Source: Sphingobacteriaceae bacterium
GTDB taxonomy: Bacteria > Bacteroidota > Bacteroidia > Sphingobacteriales > Sphingobacteriaceae
Direction: 5' to 3'
DNA length: 36,462 bases
Assembly (NCBI GenBank): GCA_947479815.1
Contig: CANKAT010000026.1
Coordinates: 1-36,462 of the forward strand
Below, piece after piece: positions 1 through 9,500 of this stretch. Under the pieces are notes generated by a model. The model saw only the letters and a list, made by a program, of their open reading frames with translations, had not been told where the DNA came from and did not search any database. The position numbers and the translations under genes are program-made. Every line of letters begins with the position of its first letter. Positions within the stretch are counted from its first letter, which is position 1.

Positions 1-165
1 GAGGTATGAGGTATGAACATGGCAAAAAGCAATAAATTTCAAAATATTACTGAATTGTCCTTTGTCTTTGATCCTTGGTCTTGGTTCTTGGTTCTGTTAT
101 CAGTTATCTGTTGTCAGTTGTCTGTTATCAGTTATCTGTTGTCTGTTATCTGTTATCAGTTGTCA

Positions 166-181
166 CCCGATAGCTATCGGG
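166..181. repeat. 16-bp palindrome CCCGATAGCTATCGGG, copy 1
   Basis: A perfect self-complementary 16-mer inside the heptamer array. Removing 15 nt of it restores an intact TTGTCAG heptamer and the 7-bp phase of the flanking array, so it reads as an insertion. No T-run follows, so it does not look like an intrinsic terminator. Confidence 0.9.
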
Positions 182-340
182 TTGTCTGAGGTATGAGGTA
201 TGAGGTCAGAGTTATGAAATATGAAGTCAGAGGTCTGAATTCGGAAAAAAGCGGTAAACTTCAAATTAGCGCTGAATTTTCTTTTGTCTTTGATCCTTGG
301 TCTTTGCTCTTGGCTCCTTTGGTTCTGTTATCTGTTGTCA

Positions 341-356
341 CCCGATAGCTATCGGG
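341..356. repeat. 16-bp palindrome, copy 2
   Basis: Identical to the copy at 166-181 and again preceded by TTGTCA and followed by a TTATCTG heptamer. Taking out 15 nt regenerates TTGTCAG here too. Confidence 0.9.
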
Positions 357-550
357 TTATCTGTTGTCTGAAGTAAGAGGTATGAAAAAAGTAGAAAATT
401 TCAACTAGCACTAACAGTCCTTGATCTTTGATCCTTGGTCTTGGTTCTTGGTTCTGTTGTCAGTTATCAGTTATCGGTTATCTGAGGCACTACTATGAAA
501 TGAAGCAGAATCTATCTCAATACTCACTACTCAATACTCCCTACTAAATA

Positions 551-3163
551 CTAAGCCTTCAACACCCTCTGAATCTCATCCAACTTCATTAATGCCTCAA
601 CGGGTGTGAGCGTATTCACATCCAGGTTGTTTAACATATCCCTGATTTTAACCAATACCGGATCATCAATGGAGAACATCTGTAACTGATAAGCCTGTTT
701 CTGAACTTTTTTGAGACTATCCTTAATATCTTCGCCTCCGGTTCTTTCCTGCTCCAGGCGTTTCAGGATTTCATTGGCCCGGTTAACCAATTGCTGAGGC
801 ATGCCGGCCATTTTTGCAACATGAATTCCAAAACTATGCTCACTTCCACCTGGTACCAGCTTTCGCAAGAAAATGACCTTGTTACCAAGCTCTTTAACAG
901 AAACATTAAAATTCTTGATTCTATTGAATGAATTTGTTAATTCATTTAACTCGTGGTAATGCGTTGCAAATAGGGTTTTTGCCTGAGCAGTTGGATGATT
1001 ATGAAGATATTCAGCGATTGACCACGCTATGGATATCCCATCATAGGTACTGGTTCCTCGACCTATCTCATCCATTAGAATCAAGCTTCTGGGTGATAGA
1101 TTATTCAAAATGCTAGCCGTCTCGTTCATTTCAACCATGAAGGTTGATTCGCCTGAAGTAAGGTTATCAGAAGCTCCAACACGGGTAAATATTTTATCAA
1201 CGATCCCAATCTGAGCTTCTTTTGCAGGTACAAAGCATCCCATTTGAGCCATCAGAACGATCAGCCCGGTTTGCCTTAACAAGGCCGACTTACCCGACAT
1301 ATTCGGACCGGTAATGATGATAATTTGCTGATTATCATTATCTAGAAAGACATCATTGGTAATGTATTCTTCGCCAGCTGGAAGATGCTTTTCGATTACC
1401 GGGTGTCTTCCCCCTTTGATGTCGATTATCGTACTACCATCGACAAGCGGCTTGACATAATAATTTTTGATGGCCAGATTTGAAAAATTCAATAAAACAT
1501 CTAACTGCGCCACTAATTGAGCGTTAAGCTGTATAGGCTTGATGAATTCGGAAAGTGCATAGGTCAACTCATGATATAAGCGGGTTTCCAATACCTGAAT
1601 CTTTTCTTCTGCCCCCAGAATCTGCTCTTCATATTCCTTCAATTCGGGTGTAATGTAGCGTTCAGCATTGACCAAGGTTTGTTTCCTGAGCCATTCTGCA
1701 GGTACTTTGTCTTTATGAGTATGTGTTACTTCCAAATAATACCCAAATACATTATTAAAAGCAACTTTAAGTGATGGAATACCAGTAATCTCTGCTTCCC
1801 TTTTTTGAATTTCAAGCAGATATCCTTTACCGCCAAAAGCGATTTTTCGCAAGCGATCAAGTTCTTCATCAACTCCATCAGCAATTACACTACCCTTGAT
1901 TAGCATGACCGGAGGGTCCGGATTTAATTCCCGCTCAATTCGATCACGAATCAAAATGCAAGGATTCAACTGCTCGGCAATAGTTTTTAACGCGTAATTA
2001 GTAGCATCTTGGCAAATTTCTTTCAAATTGAATATGGCATATAATGCACGTTTCAACTGCATTACTTCTCTCGGATTGGCCTTCTGAAGTCCAATTTTAG
2101 AGATCAGTCTTTCCAAATCACCGATCTGTTTCAATTCACTAAGCAAATTTTCACGTAGTTCCTCATTATTGACCAGAAATTCAACCACATCTAGGCGCTC
2201 TTGGATAGGTTTTTGTTCTTTAAGTGGCATAATGATCCAGCGTCGAAGCAATCGTGCACCCATGGGTGAACAGGTCTTATCCAAAACATCCACCAAACTA
2301 ACAGCATTTTCATTGGCAGAACCAATTAATTCTAAATTTCGAATCGTGAAGCGGTCAAGCCACATATATCGATCCTCTTCTATTCTTGAAACTGAAGAAA
2401 TATGCTGAAGATTACGATGCTCAGTTTCATTCAGATAATGCAAAGCAACACCTGCTGCTGTGATAGCTAAGGGTAATTTTTCAATACCAAACCCTTTTAA
2501 AGAATTAACTTCAAAATGCTTCAGGAGAATTTCACTGGCATAATCACCACCGTAAGCCCAATCATCAAGGTGGTAGGTATAAAAACGATCACCAAATGTT
2601 TCTACAAAATCACGCTGCCTGCTTTTCTGAAAAATTACCTCACTGGGCTTGAAACTTTGAAGAAGCTTATCAATATAATCGGCATTACCCTGGGCTACTA
2701 AAAATTCGCCGGTCGAAATATCAATGAATGCGATACCCAATGAATTTTTCTCGAAATAAAGTGAAGCCAAGTAATTATTTGTATTCTGCTGAATAATATT
2801 GTCACTGTATGAAACTCCAGGAGTGATCAACTCAGTCACTCCGCGTTTTACAATCGTTTTGGTTGTTTTAGGATCTTCCAGCTGGTCGCAAATGGCTACT
2901 CGTTGACCTGCTCTAACTAATTTAGGTAGATAAGTTTCTAAAGAATGATGTGGAAAACCTGCAAGCTCGGTATGTGTGCCGGATCCATTTCCACGTTTTG
3001 TGAGAACAATTCCTAGAATTCCTGATGCCTTTACCGCATCCTGACCAAAAGTTTCATAAAAATCACCCACACGAAACAATAACAATGCACCAGGGTATTT
3101 AGCCTTGATGGTATTGTATTGCAGCATTAAGGGGGTTTCCTTCTGTTCGGTCTTTTTCGACAA
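551..3163 (-). CDS. mutS: DNA mismatch repair protein MutS
   Basis: MutS recognises base mismatches and small loops in DNA and starts mismatch repair with MutL. The 870-residue product has the usual length. The N-terminal mismatch-binding motif is present (F35-Y-E37 in GDFYETFG). The ABC-type ATPase domain has a Walker A near residues 618-625 (GPNMSGKS) and a Walker B with DEIGRGTST. The ORF opens with TTG ([12 protein letters not shown]), which fits the N-termini of relatives; the next in-frame Met, at residue 13, would remove conserved sequence. The stop codon TAG coincides with the start of a heptamer array (AGTATT-type words) that runs to position 1. The gene appears to be transcribed alone. 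The assignment is secure. Confidence 0.97.
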   Translation of the reverse strand: MSKKTEQKETPLMLQYNTIKAKYPGALLLFRVGDFYETFGQDAVKASGILGIVLTKRGNGSGTHTELAGFPHHSLETYLPKLVRAGQRVAICDQLEDPKTTKTIVKRGVTELITPGVSYSDNIIQQNTNNYLASLYFEKNSLGIAFIDISTGEFLVAQGNADYIDKLLQSFKPSEVIFQKSRQRDFVETFGDRFYTYHLDDWAYGGDYASEILLKHFEVNSLKGFGIEKLPLAITAAGVALHYLNETEHRNLQHISSVSRIEEDRYMWLDRFTIRNLELIGSANENAVSLVDVLDKTCSPMGARLLRRWIIMPLKEQKPIQERLDVVEFLVNNEELRENLLSELKQIGDLERLISKIGLQKANPREVMQLKRALYAIFNLKEICQDATNYALKTIAEQLNPCILIRDRIERELNPDPPVMLIKGSVIADGVDEELDRLRKIAFGGKGYLLEIQKREAEITGIPSLKVAFNNVFGYYLEVTHTHKDKVPAEWLRKQTLVNAERYITPELKEYEEQILGAEEKIQVLETRLYHELTYALSEFIKPIQLNAQLVAQLDVLLNFSNLAIKNYYVKPLVDGSTIIDIKGGRHPVIEKHLPAGEEYITNDVFLDNDNQQIIIITGPNMSGKSALLRQTGLIVLMAQMGCFVPAKEAQIGIVDKIFTRVGASDNLTSGESTFMVEMNETASILNNLSPRSLILMDEIGRGTSTYDGISIAWSIAEYLHNHPTAQAKTLFATHYHELNELTNSFNRIKNFNVSVKELGNKVIFLRKLVPGGSEHSFGIHVAKMAGMPQQLVNRANEILKRLEQERTGGEDIKDSLKKVQKQAYQLQMFSIDDPVLVKIRDMLNNLDVNTLTPVEALMKLDEIQRVLKA

Positions 3164-3332
3164 ATCAATAATTATTTAAAGGATAAAGTTAATGGATTGT
3201 TAAGGTTTTGGAAGATTTGTGGAAAACTGTTTGATGGTGGGAAATTCTTGTGATTTAATTACTGGCCTAAATGTAAATTTTAAACGCCCGGTAGATCTAA
3301 ATCAGAAGAAAATAAAAATCAAATTGAAAATT

Positions 3333-4376
3333 CTATTGAATACTAACGCAATAACTTGTTTTATGTCTGTAAACCTGACCTGGCCGAAGTAGTGTTGAAG
3401 GAAATTCAGGAATATTTATAGCATTACAATGATGCTGTGTCTCGAAACAAAATCCTGAAAATGGTTCATAGAACTGTCCATTTCTAGCATTTGTATTTCC
3501 AAGGTGAATTCCTGTATAAAAATGAACCGTTGGTTCATCTGTAAAAACCTCTAATTTTATTCCGCTTTTTTCAGAATATGCTGATGCCGCCATACCGTAA
3601 GCACCATAATCTTTATCCAAAACAAATGATTGGTCGTATCCTGAATCAGGGTCCCAATCCTTATTAATCTGCCTTAAACTAGTAAAATCATATTTTGTTC
3701 CATATACAGAAAGTGTTTTACCATTCGCAAGATTATCAGGATACTGACCAAGATAGAATCTGGAAGGTATTTGTACCCAATGATCGTCTATCCTACCAGA
3801 TCCATTCAGATTAAAGTAGTCATGATGGGTTAAATTGATTGCCGTTGCTTGATCTGTTATTGCCTCCGTATCAATAATCAATTCATTTTCATCATTCAAA
3901 GAAAAGCAGATCGAAACCTCTAGATTTCCGGGGTAACCTTCCTCAGCATCTTTACTCAGGCACGACATTCTAAGCTTCCCAGCAGAAAGTTGGTCTGAAT
4001 TTTCGACATGCCATACCTTAGTGTCAAAACCTTCAAAGCCACCATGGATTTGGTGCGGAGGAATATTGGGTGATAATTGATATATTTTTCCATCAATTAC
4101 CATAGATGATTGACCTACCCGATTTGCGTACCTGCCAACAATAGCACCCAAGTAAGATTTATTATTCAAGTATTCAGAGGATAAATAGTGTTCCATCGTA
4201 TCAAAGCCAAGAACGATATCTAGTAGGTTACCGGTTCGATTGGGAACTTTATACGACTGGATTATAGCTCCTAAATTACTGATGCAAACCTCCACGCCTG
4301 CATTGTTTCTAAGAGTAAAAAGAAAAACATCTTCCCCATTATGCTTAAACAAAGCCTCTGACTGTACTATCTTCAT
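3333..4376 (-). CDS. galM: Galactose mutarotase (aldose 1-epimerase)
   Basis: This enzyme interconverts the alpha and beta anomers of galactose or glucose and feeds the Leloir pathway. The 347-residue length is typical. Family motifs are visible: GRYANR, HGGFEGFD with a substrate-binding His, LTHHDYFNLNG with the catalytic His, and a C-terminal FETQH containing the catalytic Glu. No signal peptide is seen, so it should be cytoplasmic, unlike several secreted Bacteroidota GalM proteins. The gene diverges from the RNA methylase at 4483 across about 100 bp; I found no clear TAnnTTTG promoter there. No other galactose gene is adjacent, so the sugar specificity is not settled by context. Confidence 0.9.
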   Translation of the reverse strand: MKIVQSEALFKHNGEDVFLFTLRNNAGVEVCISNLGAIIQSYKVPNRTGNLLDIVLGFDTMEHYLSSEYLNNKSYLGAIVGRYANRVGQSSMVIDGKIYQLSPNIPPHQIHGGFEGFDTKVWHVENSDQLSAGKLRMSCLSKDAEEGYPGNLEVSICFSLNDENELIIDTEAITDQATAINLTHHDYFNLNGSGRIDDHWVQIPSRFYLGQYPDNLANGKTLSVYGTKYDFTSLRQINKDWDPDSGYDQSFVLDKDYGAYGMAASAYSEKSGIKLEVFTDEPTVHFYTGIHLGNTNARNGQFYEPFSGFCFETQHHCNAINIPEFPSTLLRPGQVYRHKTSYCVSIQ

Positions 4377-4482
4377 GATTTATATGTAGTATTTAGACAA
4401 GATTTAATCCAAGGGTTCAAAATACTGCAAAAACTCGAATAATATATATAGCTCTTTCAATTTGAACAAGCTATTTTTGAAC

Positions 4483-5019
4483 ATGCGAAAATTAAAAACA
4501 GAAGAACTGGGCCGCGTAGGTATTGACGACTTCAAAAAGCAGGAAAAACTACCCCTTGTTGTAATTCTTGATAATGTACGAAGTATGCATAATATTGGTT
4601 CGATCTTTCGTACTTCAGATGGTTTCGCCATTAAAAAGCTTTACCTGTGCGGAATTACTGCTCAACCACCGCATCGAGAAATTGAAAAAACAGCACTTGG
4701 AGCTACTCAATCAATAGAATGGGCGTATTCAGCAGATGTTTGCGATGCAATTAAAGAGTTGAAAAACGATGGATACACAATCATTGCCATAGAACAGGCA
4801 GAAAACAGCACCATGCTGAATAATTATGATCCAGATAAGTCCATGAAATATGCACTGATTTTTGGCAATGAAGTAAATGGCGTAAGCGACGAAGCCATGA
4901 ATTTGATTGATACCTGCATAGAGATCCCACAATTTGGCACCAAGCATTCTTTTAATATTGTGGTATCAGCAGGAATTGTGCTTTGGGACTTTTATGCTAA
5001 ACTAAGATTAAATAGTTGA
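4483..5019 (+). CDS. TrmH/SpoU-family RNA 2'-O-methyltransferase
   Basis: A SPOUT-class enzyme that transfers methyl from S-adenosylmethionine to a ribose 2'-OH in tRNA or rRNA. The 178-residue protein carries the three SpoU motifs: DNVRSMHNIGSIFRTSD near the N-terminus (motif 1), ALIFGNEVNGVSD (motif 2), and IPQFGTKHSFNIVVSAGI (motif 3), which form the knotted AdoMet site. It has only the catalytic domain and lacks the N-terminal substrate-binding domain of RlmB. A reading frame extends upstream to a TTG at 4462, but the ATG at 4483 (MRKLKTEELG) starts where relatives start. The target nucleotide cannot be told from sequence. Confidence 0.9.
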   Translation: MRKLKTEELGRVGIDDFKKQEKLPLVVILDNVRSMHNIGSIFRTSDGFAIKKLYLCGITAQPPHREIEKTALGATQSIEWAYSADVCDAIKELKNDGYTIIAIEQAENSTMLNNYDPDKSMKYALIFGNEVNGVSDEAMNLIDTCIEIPQFGTKHSFNIVVSAGIVLWDFYAKLRLNS

Positions 5020-5051
5020 AATTAATTATATCAGAATCAGAATCAGAATAC

Positions 5052-5095
5052 AAAAAAACACCCTGACTTTCTCCATTACGGATTAAAGCAGGGTG
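5052..5095 (-). terminator. Intrinsic terminator of gltBD
   Basis: On the minus strand, CACCCTG pairs with CAGGGTG around a partly paired loop, followed by a run of seven T residues. It lies just beyond the gltD stop codon. It also lies downstream of the plus-strand methylase gene and could serve both. Confidence 0.8.
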
Positions 5096-5113
5096 CCAAT
5101 AATTTTTACAAGT

Positions 5114-6589
5114 TTATAAGTTCACATATTCAATGATACGATCCTTGCTTGGCAAACTAGTTTTGCCCATCAAGAACTCATCTGCTTTACGAGCAGCTTC
5201 CCTACCCTCAGAAATAGCCCAAACTACTAAAGATTGTCCACGTCTCATATCACCTGCTGCAAAAACTTTATGAATATTAGTCTGATATTGACCTTCAACT
5301 GCTTTAACGTTCCCCCTGGTATCAAGTTCGAGCCCTGTGTTTTGAACAAGCCCCTCATACTGAGGATGAAGGAATCCCATAGCTAATAATATAAGCTGGC
5401 AAGGAATTTCTCGTTCAGAACCTTCTACTTCATTAAACTTTACCGGACGGCCTAAAGGATCAAGTTCCCAGCTTACATCAGAAACAAGAATTGCCCTTAG
5501 TTCACCTTTATCATTACCTAAAAATTCTTTGGTATTGATGCCCCAGAACCGTTCACATCCTTCTTCATGCGAGCTTGTTGTTTTTAGAATCATTGGATAA
5601 GTTGGCCATGGCATTTGTTCATTACGTTGGGCCGGTGGCTGTACCATTAGCTCAAACTGCTTGACTGAATTAGCATGTTGCCTGTTGGAGGTTCCTACAC
5701 AATCAGATCCCGTATCACCACCACCAATTACCACTACATCCTTACCTGTAGCAAGAATGCGCTCACCCGGTATTGCAGACTTACTTACATCTTTATTCTG
5801 TTGCTTTAGGAAGTCCATTGCAAAATGAATTCCTTTAAAATCACGACCTGGAATAGTTAAATTACGAGGAATAGTAGATCCAGTCGCCATAATTACTGCG
5901 TCATGTTTGTCAATAAAGGCTTTCATATCATCCTTTACTCCAATTTCAGTATTACAAATAAACTTGATGCCTTCTTGCTCCATTACACTCAAACGACGAT
6001 CAATCACTGATTTTTCAAGTTTAAAATCTGGAATTCCATAGCGCAATAAACCTCCCGGATGATCATCTCGTTCATAAACAACCACTGTATGACCTGCTTT
6101 ATTCATTTGTGCTGCTGCAGCTAATCCTGCAGGACCTGAACCTATGATGGCGACATTCTTACCCGATCTTGAAATTGGTGCATTCGGCTTCACAAAACCT
6201 TTTGAAAACGCAATTTCAATGATATGTCTTTCTATCTCCTCAATCGCTACTGCTGGTTTATTGATTCCAAGTACGCAAGCAGACTCGCAAGGTGCCGGAC
6301 AAATACGACCTGTAAATTCAGGGAAATTATTAGTAGAAGCAAGAATAAGATAGGCATCTTCCCATTTACCCTGATAAACTGCATCATTGAACTCAGGAAT
6401 AACATTCCCAAGCGGACAGCCTGAATGGCAGAAAGGGATTCCGCAATTCATGCATCTTGCTGCTTGCTGATTTAGTTTTTCAGGCGCATACTCCTGAACA
6501 AATTCATTATAATTTTCTAATCGCTCGACAGGGGCAATTTTGTTAGGAAGCTCCCTGTCATACTCTTTAAATCCTGTAACTTTTCCCAT
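5114..6589 (-). CDS. gltD: Glutamate synthase (NADPH) small subunit GltD
   Basis: The beta subunit of GOGAT takes electrons from NADPH through FAD and passes them via [4Fe-4S] clusters to the large subunit, which makes two glutamates from glutamine and 2-oxoglutarate. The 491-residue protein has an N-terminal ferredoxin-like region with Cys motifs ([17 protein letters not shown], then [13 protein letters not shown]), an FAD-binding [10 protein letters not shown] near residue 150, and an NAD(P)-binding GGGDTGSD. Its ATG overlaps the gltB stop codon by one base (TAATG), which implies translational coupling. It is the last gene of the two-gene operon, before a strong terminator. The assignment is secure. 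Confidence 0.96.
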   Translation of the reverse strand: MGKVTGFKEYDRELPNKIAPVERLENYNEFVQEYAPEKLNQQAARCMNCGIPFCHSGCPLGNVIPEFNDAVYQGKWEDAYLILASTNNFPEFTGRICPAPCESACVLGINKPAVAIEEIERHIIEIAFSKGFVKPNAPISRSGKNVAIIGSGPAGLAAAAQMNKAGHTVVVYERDDHPGGLLRYGIPDFKLEKSVIDRRLSVMEQEGIKFICNTEIGVKDDMKAFIDKHDAVIMATGSTIPRNLTIPGRDFKGIHFAMDFLKQQNKDVSKSAIPGERILATGKDVVVIGGGDTGSDCVGTSNRQHANSVKQFELMVQPPAQRNEQMPWPTYPMILKTTSSHEEGCERFWGINTKEFLGNDKGELRAILVSDVSWELDPLGRPVKFNEVEGSEREIPCQLILLAMGFLHPQYEGLVQNTGLELDTRGNVKAVEGQYQTNIHKVFAAGDMRRGQSLVVWAISEGREAARKADEFLMGKTSLPSKDRIIEYVNL

Positions 6590-9500
6590 TATCCTGCTGA
6601 TTGCTGTAATTGTTGTTGCTGTAAAACCTTTTTGTACTCTGAAGGAAACACTTTTATAAATGATTTAGACGCATTATCCCAGTCATCAAGAATATATTTA
6701 GCAACCTGACTTTGGGTAAGCTGGAAGTGCTTGTTGAGCAAAATCAAGATCTCTTCTACATCTTTAGGAGTGAGTGGATCCAATTCTACCATTTCGGTAT
6801 TACAATTAGTTATAAAAGAATGATCGGCATCATAGACCCAGGCTATACCGCCGCTCATTCCAGCAGCAAAGTTACGTCCTGTTTTACCCAGTATTAGGGC
6901 TCTTCCCCCGGTCATGTATTCGCATCCATGATCACCAACGCCTTCAACCACTGCAATTGCACCTGAATTTCTAACTGCAAAACGCTCACCTGCCTGACCT
7001 CTGACAAATAATTCACCCGAAGTTGCTCCATATAGAGCCACATTTCCGATGATGATATTATCCTGTGACAAAACCTTACTCTTTACAGACGGATAAATAG
7101 CCAGTTGAGCTCCTGAAAGACCCTTTCCAACATAATCATTTGCTTCACCAGTCAATTCAAAGGAAATACCCTTAGTACAAAATGCACCAAAACTCTGTCC
7201 GGCAGAACCTGTAAACTTATAATTTATGGTATTATGAGGTAAACCTGCCGACTGATATTTTTTAGTAATCTCATTCGATAGTAATGTACCGGTAGTGCGA
7301 TCTGTATTTTTAATATCAAAGTCTGCAAATACTGGCTCTTTTGTATCTATCGCATTTTTGGCCTGTTCTACTAGTTTCCAATCCAGTATATTATCCAGAT
7401 TATGATCCTGTTTCTCACTATTATAGAGAGACATACCCGATGGATTATCCATAGCGTATAAAATATCTGAGAGATCGATGTTTTTAACTTTCCAATGATC
7501 TACATCATCACGCATTTTAAGACACTGAACCCTTCCAACCATATCATTAATGGTTTTGAATCCCAATTCAGCCATAATTTCACGTAATTCTTCGGCAATG
7601 AATCTGAATAGATTAACGATGTGTTCCGGCTTACCTGAAAATAGTTTTCTTAACTCTGGATCCTGGGTTGCAACACCAACAGGGCAAGTATTCAAGTGAC
7701 ATTTACGCATCATGATACAACCACCGGCAACCAGAGCTGCAGTAGCAACACCCCATTCTTCTGCACCCAGAAGGGTAGCGATGGCAATATCCTTACCAGT
7801 TTTTAGCTGCCCGTCGGTTTGAAGTACAACTCTGCTTCTTAATTTATTCTTTACTAAAGTTTGCTGAGCCTCTGCAAGTCCAAGTTCCCAAGGCAAACCA
7901 GCATGCTTGATGGATGTCAAAGGAGAAGCTCCTGTTCCACCATCGTAGCCAGAGATAAGGATCACATCAGCATGCGCTTTGGCTACACCAGCTGCGATTG
8001 TACCTACACCTGCTTTAGAAACAAGTTTTACACTTATTCTGGCAGCACGATTTGCATTTTTTAAGTCAAAGATTAGCTGAGCAAGATCTTCAATTGAATA
8101 GATATCATGATGTGGTGGTGGTGAGATCAATCCTACACCGGGAGTTGCATGACGAACCTTAGCAATCCATTCATCAACTTTATCTCCGGGTAACTGACCA
8201 CCTTCGCCGGGTTTAGCACCCTGAGCCATTTTTATCTGTAATTCATCTGCATTGGTTAGGTAGTTTGCAGTAACACCAAACCTACCGGATGCAATCTGCT
8301 TAATTGCTGAACGCATAGAACCACCATCTGCCAAAGTCTCATATCTCAATTCATCCTCTCCACCTTCACCCGTATTACTTTTTGCACCAATACTATTCAT
8401 TGCAATTGCAAGAGTACTGTGTGCTTCATGTGAGATTGATCCGAATGACATCGCACCGGTTGCAAATCGTTTAAGGATAGTTTCTACAGGTTCAACTTCG
8501 TCTAAAGATACCGGCTGACGGTGATGTGCAAAGTCAAGTAAACCACGAATAGTGTATAGGGAATCAGTTTGTTTATTAATATACTGCGCATATTTCTTAT
8601 ACACTTCGTAATTATTGGTTCTGGTTGAATTCTGCAATAAATGAACGGTTTCAGGGTTAAAAAGATGAGCTTCACCCTTTCTTTTCCATTGATATACACC
8701 ACCTTCAGGCAGCAATTTGGCTTCTACACCTGTGCGTCTAAAACCCTGATAATGCTTGCGCAATGCTTCCTCAGCCAAATCGTCAAGCCCCATGCCGCTT
8801 ATACGTGAAACAACCCCTGTAAAATAATTTTCAATTACATCCTGATTCAATCCGATGATCTCAAAAATTTGAGCACCATGATAAGACTGAAGAGTAGATA
8901 TTCCCATTTTAGAAAATATCTTTAGAAGTCCATCGTTAATTGATTTAGTATAATTTTTATATAAAGCCTTCAAATCCAATTGAGTATCTAGCTTCTCATC
9001 AGTTTTTAATTTATGAATAGTTGCAAGTGCTAGATAAGGATTAACCGCAGTTGCACCAAAAGCAATAAGGCATGCAAAATGGTGAACTTCCCAAACATCA
9101 CCAGCTTCAACCATGATTCCTACAGCACCGCGCAAACCTTTTTTAATCAGGTGATGATGTACCGCAGAAACAGCGAGCAATGATGGAATTGGTGCATGCT
9201 CAGAGTCAATTGCACGATCTGAAAGAATCAATACCTCAAAACCATCATGAACGGCATCTTCAGCATATCTGCACAATCGATCTAAGCCTCTTTGTAAAGA
9301 ACCTGATTGTGCATCAGCTTTAAAATAAGTTTGCAATGTTTTGGCTTGAAAAGATCCGGTGTCAATACTTCTGATCTTTTCGAGCTCCGTATTACTTAAT
9401 ACAGGATGAGGTAAAGCCACACAATGACAGTGCATTTCATCTTCATCTAAGATATTACCATTATTACCCATGAATCCGGCAAGACTCATAACCAAACGCT

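Larger units (their letters stand above)
1..550. repeat. Heptamer-repeat region downstream of mutS
   Basis: This stretch holds no gene. It is almost wholly built of imperfect 7-bp words kept in one phase. Fifteen consecutive heptamers run from 62 to about 165, moving from TTGATCC-like words through TTGGTTC to TTATCAG and TTGTCTG. After a 16-bp palindrome at 166-181, AGGTATG and AGGTCAG words run from 182 to 237. The series restarts near 257 and 396 with a shared lead (a TTCAAATTAGC-like string), so there are about three superunits. The last block, AATACTC words at about 513-553, runs into the mutS stop codon. The order of words is the reverse complement of that at 36076-36462. What is seen is the repeat. 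Any role in mRNA 3' ends, recombination or nucleoid binding is inference. Confidence 0.9.

Noticed and set aside
166-181. The palindrome as an intrinsic terminator
   Set aside because: No T-run follows on either strand, and copies occur inside tRNA fragments and arrays away from single gene ends.
1-550. CRISPR array
   Set aside because: The repeats are 7-bp words without unique spacers of regular length, and no cas gene is near.
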